Positions 38,301 through 50,300 of a stretch of 64,000 nt of DNA are shown one piece after another (the stretch's first letter is position 1; each line of letters starts with the position of its first letter). Under the pieces are notes generated by a model. It saw only the letters and a program-made list of their open reading frames with translations. It searched no databases and was not told the DNA's origin. Location: the NCBI GenBank assembly GCA_013400115.1, contig VXBP01008521.1, positions 233,544-297,543 on the forward strand. Reading direction: 5' to 3'. The position numbers and the translations under genes are program-made. The DNA comes from Rhinopomastus cyanomelas (taxonomy: Eukaryota; Chordata; Aves; Bucerotiformes; Rhinopomastidae).

Positions 38301-41300
38301 GCACTTGAGCTCTGCAAGGGCTCCAGAGGCTCCTGCACAGGTTGGTGAGGCACCCTGGTCTCACACAAAGCTGTTAACACTTAGCTTCTGCCATGTGCTG
38401 GTTTCAGTTGGCCAGAAACTAGGCTTTTGATATTAAAAGACAGCAGTTTTTGTTGTTCTTGCCATCTGTATATTTGTGTATTTCCCCTACCACCATAATT
38501 AGCAGTCTGGGCTCTAGCCAGGCTCAGGAGGAGATCTTAGCAGACAGCCTCCCAGCAATTTGAACAGCTTCATCATTTCTTTTATAGCTCCCCTAGTGCA
38601 GTCCCCATCACAGAGATCATCACAACCCACCATCACTGGCAGCACCCCTGCAGAGATGGGGATGCTGGACTCCCAGCACAGACACTTGCCCCAGGCAAAC
38701 AGCAGGGCAGAAGCACACGAGCAAACTTGGCAACTTTGTGTAAATTAAATGTGCATTTAATTGGGATTTTTGGGGGGGGTGTGTGCGCACTCCCAATTGA
38801 TTATCAAAATCAGATTATTTATGGGAGCTTAGGAACTGTACAGGAGATTAATGTTGTTTCCAGAATAAATCCTCAGTAAATATGTGTTACCCCAGTAATC
38901 AGCTAATAACATGTCATCCTAATTATCTCATGAACAGGGCATGGAGGCTCTGACAAACACTGAAGAGAGAGGGGTGGTTAGCAGATCAAGAGAGGTTCTT
39001 CTCCCCCTCTACTCTGCCCTGGTGAGACCACACCTGGAGTATTGTGTCCAGTTCTGGGCTCCTCAGTACAAGAGGGATGTGGAGCTGCTGGAGAGAGTTC
39101 AGCGTAGGGCAACAAAGATGATAAAGGAGGTGGAACACCTCCCTTATGAGGAGAGGTTGAGGGAGCTGGGTCTCTTTAGCTTGGAGAAGAGGAGACTGAG
39201 GGGTGACCTCATTAATGTCTACAAATATTTGAGGGGTGGGTGTCAGGACGATGGCACTGGGCTGTTCTCGGTGTCATGTAGTGATAGGACAAGGGGCAAT
39301 GGTTGTAAGCTGGAACATAGGAGGTTCCACATCAACCTGAGAAGGAACTTCTTCACAGTGAGGGTGACGGAGCACTGGAACAGGCTGCCCAGGGGAGTTG
39401 TGGAGTCTCCTTGACTGGAGATGTTCAAGACCCGACTGGACGGGTTCCCATGTGACTTGGTTTAGGTGATCCTGCTGTTGCAGGCGGATTGGACTAGATG
39501 ATCTTTCGAGGTCCCTTCCGATCCGTAATGATTCTATGATACTGTTGTCTGCAAAGCAGCACCAGAAGGCCACAAGTCACACTCCACCTCCAAACTGCAG
39601 CAGCACTTGTGTTCAACACCAGACCAGGGGACACACCCCAGTCCCTGCTGCCAGTCCTAGTCCTTGTCTCAGGCAAAACCTAGATCTGGGATCCACATAA
39701 TGCTTTTCTCAAAGGCAAAGGAAGGTTTGCACCCCAGAACCCCTAGCCTGGCTAAAACAAGGACAAGTCACCACAGTCAATTGCATGGCGATGGGTGATG
39801 AGATCAAAAGGAAGGAACAGCCTGGCTCCTAGGAGGGGAAAAAAAGGGAGGTTGCTCTTAAGAGCCACAGGGAAAGTGCCTGGGCCCTACAGTGGTGCAC
39901 AGCTCCATGTTTACACTGCTTGGTTTCCTCTTTTCTGGCAGGGGGTGGTTCCCCATTAAACATTCAGGGGCTGCCTGTGCTGCAGCAGCCTCTCTATTTT
40001 CCTCAAGCAACACTTTCTCATTAAAAGAATATTTATGGAAGATTAACAGTTCTGGTTGCAAGAGGAGAATAAAGCTCTGCCAGTCCCTGCCCCAGGTACC
40101 ACACAGTCTCATCCCAAGGTGACCCATGAGGGTCACCCTGACCAGATACCAGGATGTGTCTCAGGGATGTCTCCCCAGGGACAACCCTGGGTGGAGGTGC
40201 CAGATGACTTCTGAGGGACAGGTGCGTGCCTCAGCACCTCCATGGCCAGGACAGGCACAGGACCACTACTCTGGGCTACAGAGATGCTCTGGCAGTCACC
40301 ATGGCAACTCCAGGACACAGTCAGGGCAAACAAAGCTGACAGGAGAGAAATGGAGAGACAAATGAAAGAACCCCTAATCTGAGGTGAGGGTAGAAGGCAG
40401 AGCTGCAACCACAAGTACATAGACACAAGCCTTTGTACTGCAAGAACATGAGCTGCATCCACTGCCAAGGCATGCTCTGGTCTCACTTCTCCATCCTACT
40501 TCATTAAAAACAGAGAATTAAAAGCAGACATCAAGGTTTGGGTCAAGAAAAAGCAACTACCACCTCTCTCAGCTGGAATGGAAAACAACATCACTTAGCT
40601 GTTTATTCTAGGGAATATTCTAAGCTGAATATTCTAAGGGAAGCTCCCCCTCTGCTGAGCCACCCTGGCAGCAGCTGAACACTAAAACAAGGAACAGCCT
40701 GATGCAGGCAGGCAATGAGTGCTGGGATGGCACCTCAGCCCACCAACCGTAGGGATGGAGCAGGTACCTGGGAAGCAGGGGATGGTCAGCAGGGCTGGCT
40801 ATACATAATAGCATGTCAGAAACAGCAGAAAAACTCCAAAAACTCCCGTGGAAAGCATCAGGTGAAACAGCTCAGCCATTTTAGCACAGAGAAGCTGAGA
40901 GAAAACACTGAAGTAATTAGTGCAGATGCTGCAAGAGTGGCTGGAGCAAGGGACATCCAGAAAGCTGCTCTGGGAGAGGAGCACCAACAAGGCATGCATG
41001 GGGCTGCCTAGGCAGGTAGAAGCATCCTTCTGCCTTGCTGCTCACACAGCATCTTCTGAAGAGGATTGATATCCCCCCAGCCACATCCTGAACCCCACTG
41101 GTACAGCACAGGGCAGCCCAGCGATGGGCTAAGAGGTGCCAAGCAGGAACTGATGCTGGGCAAAGACAACCTGTGCTAGGGGACAGGGGTAGACCCAGCA
41201 GGATGAGGTACATGCAGAACAATGAGCTCCCATGCGCGTACCAGGGGTTTTGGCAGACGTAATCTCCCCTCCTCCTTCCCGCACTCCTCACTCCTGCATA

Positions 41301-44300
41301 CGCCCAGAAACCCGACTTCAAAAGGAGTGGGGGCTGCCAGCGCGGGAAGCGTCAGGCAGACGCGGCCATCTCCTGCTAAAAGCCTTTGGTGTCTTTCATC
41401 AGGGCTAGGAAGAGAAAACAGGCTTCAACCATCAGGCTGGAGGCAAAGAGCCAAACTCTAGCATCAGGTCCTGCTGCCCCACAGCCCCATGCTCCTGACA
41501 CCAGCTAGACTCAGATTTAACCCTCCCACCCAGACAGAGTGGGTTTAGCCCTCCCCATCCCACCTCCCTGCTATATATACATAAATAAATCTGTACAGTA
41601 AGCACCAGAGATCCTCTTAACCCTCCATGCTCTCCACTCTGGATTCAGGACTAAGCACTGCCACCCCACGCCACTGGCACAGGAACTGGGGCAGACTCTG
41701 GTAACAAACCCATTCAAGCAGATAACTCACCCGCACTGAGGTCACAGCTCTCTTCCCACCAAGATGGCCTTCCCAAGCACAAGTGACAGTCTGTCCCCAA
41801 AAGCCTCTGAAAGATACATCTTCCAGCTCCTCGTTAGTGACAATTAACAGGCAATCAATGGGCACAGCAGAGCTGGCACTTCGCAGGAAACAAGTCCCCT
41901 TTCAGCAGGGGAAAGCAACCATGTGCCTTATTGGAAATGTGGGTTTTTTGGCCTAAATGAGCCCAACCATGCCTGCCAGCCAACAAACAGCATTACTGCA
42001 CAGGATGGCCCCTTTACACCACCTGACCAGCCAAGCGAGCAGCAAGGGCTGGCACATCCCCAGATGACTCCTCCCAACAAGCCCATGCTCTGCCACTTGC
42101 CCACAGGATGCTCTCACACAGCCCAGTCAAGGGCAGACAAGGGGAATAGGGACTAGGGTACCCCTGCTTTGGGGAGGATAACAGGCACTTGCCAGAAAGG
42201 ACTGCTGCTGGCTCAGAACCACTCACTGCCTCTGCAGAAGTTATTTCAGACCAGGTAATAAGCTCTTGGAGTTAGCAGAAGCCAGCCAGGACCAGCAATG
42301 CCTCTTCACCCTTCCCAGGCTAGAGGCTGCCCCAGGATTTGGAAGAGATAGGGCAGAGACATCACCACTCACTGTGGATGGTTCAGCTTGGACTTCAGCT
42401 CTGATGCTACAGCAGTGAAAAAGACAACTACAGAGTTAAGAAATAAAAGGAGACCCACACTCTGGTGAGCAGTGACCCTCTGTACCAGGACACAGCAGCA
42501 CGTGCTTTCCCCAGCTTCTCCATTCCCCAGCCAGGAGTGGGACAGGATTACCTCTCCCTCTCTGGGTATTTGCCTAGCTGATGAGGATGAAAAAGCAGAC
42601 GAGAGAGCAAGAGGGAGATGGCCTGGATGTGACAGGCTGGCAAGTTTGACAGAGGAGTCTTGTTAGCAGTGTTTTTTCCCTGCAGCTCGAGCGGGGGCTA
42701 AGCCAAGGAATTCTTCCCAGCAGCCTGCACCAACCGAGCTGGCTGCACAGAGCTGTAATTGCCAGTGGCAGAGCAGGGGTGAGCAGCAGCAGCCGAGGGG
42801 TCTGGGAGGACAGATGGCAGAGCAGTGCTCACGGAGTCTGCAACATTACAAGCTCTGTGCTCATCCCTCAGGATGGGAAACTCCAGTTGTCTCCCCAGAC
42901 ACTCTTTCTCCAGCACAAGGGGTACATCTGACCCAGCACTGGGTCCACCAAAGGCTTAAAGCATCGGGTGTTCCAGTTCAGGTGGGACCCAGAGTTGTGG
43001 GGATCAGCAACATTCAGAGCAGACTCCTGCTGGCTCTCCAAGAGAATGAGAGAGAAGGCATCCTGGGGTGGATCAGAAGGAATGTGATTAGTAGATAAGA
43101 GGTTCTCCTCCCCCTCTACCCTTCCCTGGTGAGACCACAACTGGAATATTGTTTTCAGTTCTGGGCCACTCAGTTCAAGGACAGAACTGCTGGAGAGAGT
43201 CCAGTGTAGAGCCACAAAGATGGAGCAGAGCATCTCCTTGATGAGGAAAGGCTGAGGGAGCTGGATCTCTTTAGCTTGGAAAAATGGAGACTGAGGGGTG
43301 GCTTCATTAATGTTTATAAACACTAAACATTCCTGGGTGTCAGGAAGATGGAGCCAGGCTCTTCTTAGTGTCATTCGATGACAGGACAAGAGGCAATGGT
43401 TGTAAGCTGGAACATAGGAGGTTCCACATCAAAGCAAGAAGGAACTTCTTCACAGTGAAGGTGACAGCACTGGAACAGGCTACCAAGGAGGGCTGTGGGG
43501 TCTCCTTCTCTGGAGACATTTAAAACCTGCCTGGATATGTTCCTGTGCAAGTTGGTCTAGGTGATCCTGCTCTGGCAGGGGGGTTGGACTAGATGATCTT
43601 TTGAGGTCCCAGCCAATCCCTAGTGTTCTCTGATTCTGTGATCTCTAAGCTGACTCTGAGTGCCCAGTGGCTCTGCTGTACCAAGCACAAGCCAAAGCAA
43701 TTACCATTTCTTGGAGACACTCTCTGTAATCTTCCCTGAGAGACGGGGAAAGCAGCTATGAGCACAAGGATGGGCCTGGAGCCACTCTCTGGGACTGGAG
43801 AGCTGCTGTGCTGACATAGACACAGGACAGCAGAGCTGTCTCACCAAAGAGACCTCCTGCTAGCAGCTCTGGGAACTCTGCTGCAGCCAGGCACTGGGGA
43901 GCTGCACCGTCACCCAGCCATAGCATCACCAGATCTTGCCTCAGGGTGCTGCAAGCTGTCAGGCAGCAGAGAGCCAGAAGACAGAGCAGAGAGGCAGTGC
44001 TCAGCATCCTTCTTGGAGCACAGCCCAGATGGGAAAGGCCACCTTGGGGAAAGCCAGGGCCAGGACCAACCTCATCCATCAGCTCCCAGGCAAAGCCATG
44101 AGCTCAAGCCTCCAGGCAGGAAAGAAGCACAGATGAGCCTGGAGCTGTTTGGGACATCACAAAAGATCAGCAGGAGCCAGTCCAGGCCAGTCAGCCAACA
44201 GCTACAGATTATTTTTAATAGCTACTTGTAGAACAGTGGGCATCCACAGGAGAGAAACAGCCCAGGCTGATGTTCACTCCATCCCTCTCCCCAGCACATG

Positions 44301-47300
44301 TAAGGAACATATCTCACAGCCAGGCTTTTTGTAAGGTTTTCTGTTCCCGTTGGGTATGTGGCTCAGTATGGGTACCACCCCCTCCCTCAGTAATCACTCA
44401 CATGCCGTTCACTAAAGTCTTTCCATTCCCTCCCTAGCTGTTTCCTCTTCTCTCCTTATTAGGGATCCACCTACCTATCCATGGTCTCCTTCTCCCCTCC
44501 TCTGTGACTATTTTTAAAATGCCATAAGAGCTTTCAACTGGTAGCATCCTCAGGGATGCAAAGGATTTTATATGTAACCCATCATGATCCATCACCACCA
44601 CATAACTCACCAGGCAGGAAAGATACTTATTTCCAAAAGCAGGAAAGAGGGGAGAGCATCCACACTTGGTCCCTCAGCCCTCCCCTGCCAGCTCACACCA
44701 GGCACCTCCCATCCCTGAGGGAAAGGATCAGCTCCAACCCTCTCCTCTCCCAAGGGGGCAGCTGAGCCAGATGTTGGAGCAACAGTGCCAGTGCCCTGAA
44801 GCAGCACCTGCAGGTTTATGAAGAGATGGTTTTGCTCACTGAATAAAAGGCTCCAGGCCGAGGATCACCCAGCTTCTTGCCTTGGCATCTGTCACTGGAT
44901 GAAAGAGGGCATCTTACTGAGAAGATGGCAAGATGTTTGTGTTTCTCCCCATTTGCCCATGCACGTAGGCTGCTGTATTCTGGTCCTGTGCTGGCTGAGG
45001 GTCAAGAGGTAAACCATATGCTGGTGCTGCCAGTGAGACTCCCTCCAAAGCCACAGCCTGCCCAAAGAACCACATTTGTGGGAACAGCCTGGACACATAG
45101 GAAAGACCAGGTTTTCTTCATCAGCACCAACCTCCAGCCCAACTGGGGCGGAGGAAGAGCAGAGGCATTCAGGGATCACAGAAGCACTGCACCAGCACCA
45201 CAAACCCCACTCCTCTCTCCTTGATCTGGTTATTCCCTACAGAAGAGCTGCCATCCCCTTCCCTCCCAAGGGTCTGAGAGACCTGATATATACAGCAAAG
45301 CCACCACCCTGCACCAGCCCATCCATCTACCTGCATCCCAGCTCAGCCTGCTGCCCAGAGCCAAAGGCAGACTGGTGGATGTTTACAGCAAGGGAAGGCT
45401 CCCTGGCTGGTACACCCTGCCCAGCTGCCAGCTAGGCACAAGCACCCCGACCCAGCCACAGGACACCAGCCTCTGTGCTGCCAGATGGGATTAGACTGTG
45501 CATAACCTGAGAGGTGTCCCATGGAGTGCTAATGGGATGACACGCTCCGTGTCACTGGCGGAGCTCACAGCAGCCCTTTAGAGCAAGTGGCAGGTGCATC
45601 TGCCATGGAGGCAGCCGGTCCACAGAAGCCTGAACTTGGTAACATCACTCAGACAATGCTTGGGTGACTCGGCTATTTATAGCATGGAGGAGGTTAGAGG
45701 GAGCTCATCTTACCTTGCTCCACTTTCTTCATCCTCTGAGAGCCAGGAGCGGGTGCAGAAGGTGCTGAGGTGGCAGGGGACACAGGGTGATGGGGAGGGA
45801 CACCCCACAGCCCCTAGCAGGGCAGGGTTTGCGAGGACCAGCGCTGTGATCGGAGTGCAGACAAGAGGCAGTGCAAGCACAGATGAGAGCCAAGGAAGCC
45901 TGTACTCAATCACACTCTGCGGACTGCTGTGATATGAGCAGAGAGAGGGAAAATCCGGAGCAGAGTTGCCTGCTTGGATGGCAGGAGAAGCCAGTGCTGA
46001 GCTGCCCATCACACTGCCTGCCTAGCGCTGCCCAGTCTTAGCTCCCACAGCCCTCCTACACGGGCTGCCTTGCAGCTGGGTGCTGAACAACAGTGGGGTC
46101 TGCACTACCCCTGGAAGGGCTTTGAATTTCCCCCTACCCCAGCCCCCATTTCTTTGCACCAGGCAAGTAAAGCCTCTCCATGCCTCTGCTGTACTCAGCA
46201 CCAATGATCTCCAGTTCACAGGGCGAGCACAAACCTTCAGCACCAGCTGCAGGTCCTCACTAGCAGATCAGAGAGCAGCTTGCTCACGCAGCCACACCAG
46301 GACACCCCAACCAATGCAGACCCTGCAGCCACACCAGCCTGCCAAGAAAGCCACCCACCATCCAGCCCAGCTCTGCTGTGTTCAAGCCAGCTGCAGGTTA
46401 TTTTACCCAGGAGGAGCATCCAGGGATCCCGGGCAGCAGTAGGCAGCTGTGTAGCAGTGGCTGATGGACAAGCCCTGATCCAGCCCTGCCCCACCACTGA
46501 GTCAAGAAAGCCCCTACTTTCAGAGAGGGGCTGCTGCAGGGTGCAGCTGCCACTCTTACTCAGTTTTGGGGCTTGGGCAGGCTGCAGCTCCCAACATGCA
46601 AACGGAATGGCCTTCACACAGAGCTTTGCTCCCTCCTCCTTTTCTAAAGCTTTTAGCAGATGAAAGTCCTTGATGGGATGGAGGATGGAACAGCCATCCT
46701 GGGCTGGCCTCTCTGCTAGAGCCTTCCTTGCCTCCACTGAGAATCCAGGTTGGGGAAGCAGCTGCAACTGGGAGATCCCCACTATGGCACCCAAAATGTC
46801 CCAGCAAGTGCTGCTGAACCAGGAAACAACCTGCCCAGTCCTCAGCTGCTTTAAAAACAGCTCCCCTTCACAAGCCAGAGCCGTGGGCTGGCTAGCCCCC
46901 TCAGCACAAGGCTGGCAATGGGGGTATGCCAGGAGAAAAGCAGCAAGACCTTCAATGTCAGCTAGCACAACACACAGCTGTTGGGAAAGGCAGACAGGGC
47001 CCTGCAACATGCCTTCATGAGTGAGGAGCTACACGCATGTTTGTGAGCAGAGCACTGGTACGAGCACTTCAGGAGCTTCCTGTGAGCCCTTGTCTAGGTT
47101 GTGCTGGTCTCATCCAGCACCAGCCTGCAGTCAGGCTGCTCATCTCTGAGAAACAGCCACATAATTCACTACTGTGAGAACAAGTCAGACTCTGAAACTT
47201 AAATTCAGATTGCAATGGATTCAGGCTGGGCTGAGGAAGGGTTCCAGGGCTGGCACCAGACCAACAAAGCCTCTCTTGCCCTACAGCATGTAGGGCTCTC

Positions 47301-50300
47301 CAGAATGAGGCACTTGTTGCCAAAAATGAACACAGAAGCCAACAGGGTGGCTCCAAACCAAGCACATGCTCTGCTCTGTCCTGTTCCTTGGAGGAACCTT
47401 CCCCCAAGGACTTTCCTGCTTGTCCAAGTCTCAGAAACAAGGTGATTCAAAATGGAAGTGAAATAAAATGTCCATGAGCAGGAAAATTCTCATTCTTCAG
47501 GCTCAAGGTTTTGCCATGGTAGAAAGGGTAAGAAGAAAGGAAGGTCAGACAGGTTGCATAAGGAAACCATTGCTCCAGCTCCTCTCTTTCAGTGGAGAGG
47601 AGATACCAGTTCCCAGGTCAAGACTTATGGATTATACTGGTAAATCGTTCAGAATACCACACTCAAACTGACCACCCCCACTGCATCCCACTGTGTACAG
47701 GATGGCCTGTCAAACCACTGGGACACCACCAAATACATGGGAGTAAATAAATGCACCCAAGTTCACTGCCACATTAGATCACTTTGGTCCTGTTAGGCTT
47801 CAGATGGCCCTTTTCAAGAAAGCAAGGCACATCCATGAGTGCACTGTTCTTCTCCAGTGATTTACTGAGCCTACAGACAGCAGGACCTGGGACAGCCTGG
47901 GTGTGCTCCAAGCCAGAAACACCTCTCCTGCTGCAGGCTGCCAGTCATCCTGCCACACTTACCCTGAGCTGCCCACGATCAAATTTCCAGAGTTTGAAGT
48001 GTCTGGACTTGGACTCTGCCTTTCGTGCAGCAGCTGTGATCATGTCTAGTTCCCTTCTATCCTGCAAAGTTCTCTCCTTCCCTCATCACTCTGCACCCAA
48101 GTCCTTACCACCACAAATCTATCTCAGGATGGTTCCTGGACATGCTGCAGTGCTTACCACTGAGACACACTGATGTATTTAGTCTAAAAATATCTAATTA
48201 GATGTGCCAACCCCTTCATTATGGCACCATCATGATAGGACTGCAGGGTCTGGCAGGATCTCGGTGGGTTTTCCTTCACTCCCTTGCAGCTTTGCTTAGA
48301 GCAAAGACAGCACCTCACCAACTCCTTGCCAGTGAGAGGACAGTCTGTCACTAGTCCAGCCTGCCAGCCCCACAGATACAATTACCTGGCTAAACTGATC
48401 ATCACTGTCATTAGAAAACTTGCTATTTGTTTTATAAGAACATGGTAGGCCCTTGGATTAATTCAATTGCTTCAGTTGACATGCACTTCACTGGCCTGCA
48501 GGGCCACTTTCCATGGCTCTGCTCTTCACAGGGCAGGCTGCCAAGAACGATGGTTTACAGGAGAGCCTGAATGCAGCTTGGTGAGAGGACAGGCTCCATC
48601 CACCAGCCTGAGGACAAAGATGCCTGGGCTCTGAATTTCCTGGCGCTCAAGTGAACGCAATGAATGACTGTCCATTTGCTACCCAGGAGAAGAGGGAACA
48701 GTTTGTACCAGGTTGTTTGTGGCCATAGAGTCAGGCCTGGGTGTCAAGTGAGAGGACAGATGTGGGTGGAGAGCTTTGAATTTGCCTTTGTACCCCAAGC
48801 ACAGTCCTAGAGCCTCCCCTGGAGAAGCACAGGTGCTTCTCTGCTGCATCTGAAGATGCGTTCACTGCTGCATCTGAAGAAAACATATGCAGAAGGCAGC
48901 TTTTCAGTTCTTGCAAGTCTACCTTGTGTCAGTGTCCCTCTTTTGTCCTACCTGCACCCACATCTTCAGTCCTGAGCCTGCTCCAGCCTTTCTGAAACTC
49001 TAATCTCCTAGAAGTCTCCTCCACAATAACCTGCTAGAGAAGCAAGAGCTTTGCCTGGAAACCTGTCTCTTTCCTTGCTGCATGTGAGGAGCATGTCTAG
49101 CAACTCTTGGGGTAGCAGGGGTGAGGAGCACAAGGGTTTATCTACAGCCAGAGCCCATCTCTCTAAGCACCTGGGACTAGGCAGCAGCATCACTGCACTA
49201 GTCAGCATCTCACTCCAGCAGCTTCTCCTTCCTAGGAGCCATGCTTTGTTGACAGTTCTCTGCTTGCCTGTGGCAGCTTCCAGCACTGCAGAGATGCAAC
49301 CAGGAGCAGCACTGACCAGGAACCATGAATGCTACGACTAAAAAGGTTCAGCTGTACTACGATCCCCAAAGCCTGATGTCATCCCACAAAAAACCAGAGC
49401 CTCCTCACAGGGAGGACACCAGCACTACTCATCACACTAACAGGTTCACTGAACTTCTGAAGACAGGAGAAACACCATGTCCTATCCTACTGGGTGGGGA
49501 GATGTGGTGAATCACCCTGTCTGACAAGCTGCACAGAGCAGAGCTCCTAGAGATGTGCAGCACCATGTGATTCCTCTTCAGTTACACGGGGACTTAGTTT
49601 GCTGGTAAACACCTCATAGCAGCATGTGCCTAGAGATTACTGGGTAATTCTGCTTAGTGCATCACCATGTAACAGGGACCATGATTTAGAAAGGACAAAA
49701 ATAACCCAACATGCTGCATTCATCAGTAACTGTCACAAAGCCTCCCTGCCCAAATACCAGCCCTTCCTCATGTCTCCTCTGCCTTTCTGAGACTAGGGGA
49801 GCCTCTGAACAAGCATTTGAGAGGTGCCAGGATTGGGATGGTCTGGAGAAACTTTCCACTCCACATACCAAACCCTCTGGAAGATCTCTCCATGCTCAGC
49901 TGGCTGTCAGCTGCTCAGAGGACGGTAGACATAGTACTGCTCCCAACCCCCAACATTAACTTACCATGGGGACAGATTCTGGTCCCCCAGCTCAGAGCAC
50001 ATGTTAGAGCCAGGAAGGAATCCAGAAGGTCTCTAGTTTGTGAGCCATCATCAATCGCCCATTGCAACGGTGATCCAGAGCTTGCCAAATCTGGTTTGAC
50101 CCAGGAGTTCAGTGGGGTTTCACCTCTTTCAGTTGTCTTTGCTCAGACCAGAGCAGCCCATGACAGAGGGCATCTTGCTCCTCACAATACAGTGCCAAGA
50201 CTTCCAGCAGTCCCCCTCCCACCCCAACAGAGCTTGGCCCTACTCAGACCATACTCGCCACATGGACCTGCAGCACCCAAACTTGATGACTGCCTTCAAA

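Noticed and set aside
46237..47010. A 257-codon minus-strand frame in ABLIM3 intron 1
   Set aside because: No recognisable domain, irregular composition and no matching splice sites. Chance openness in GC-rich intron.
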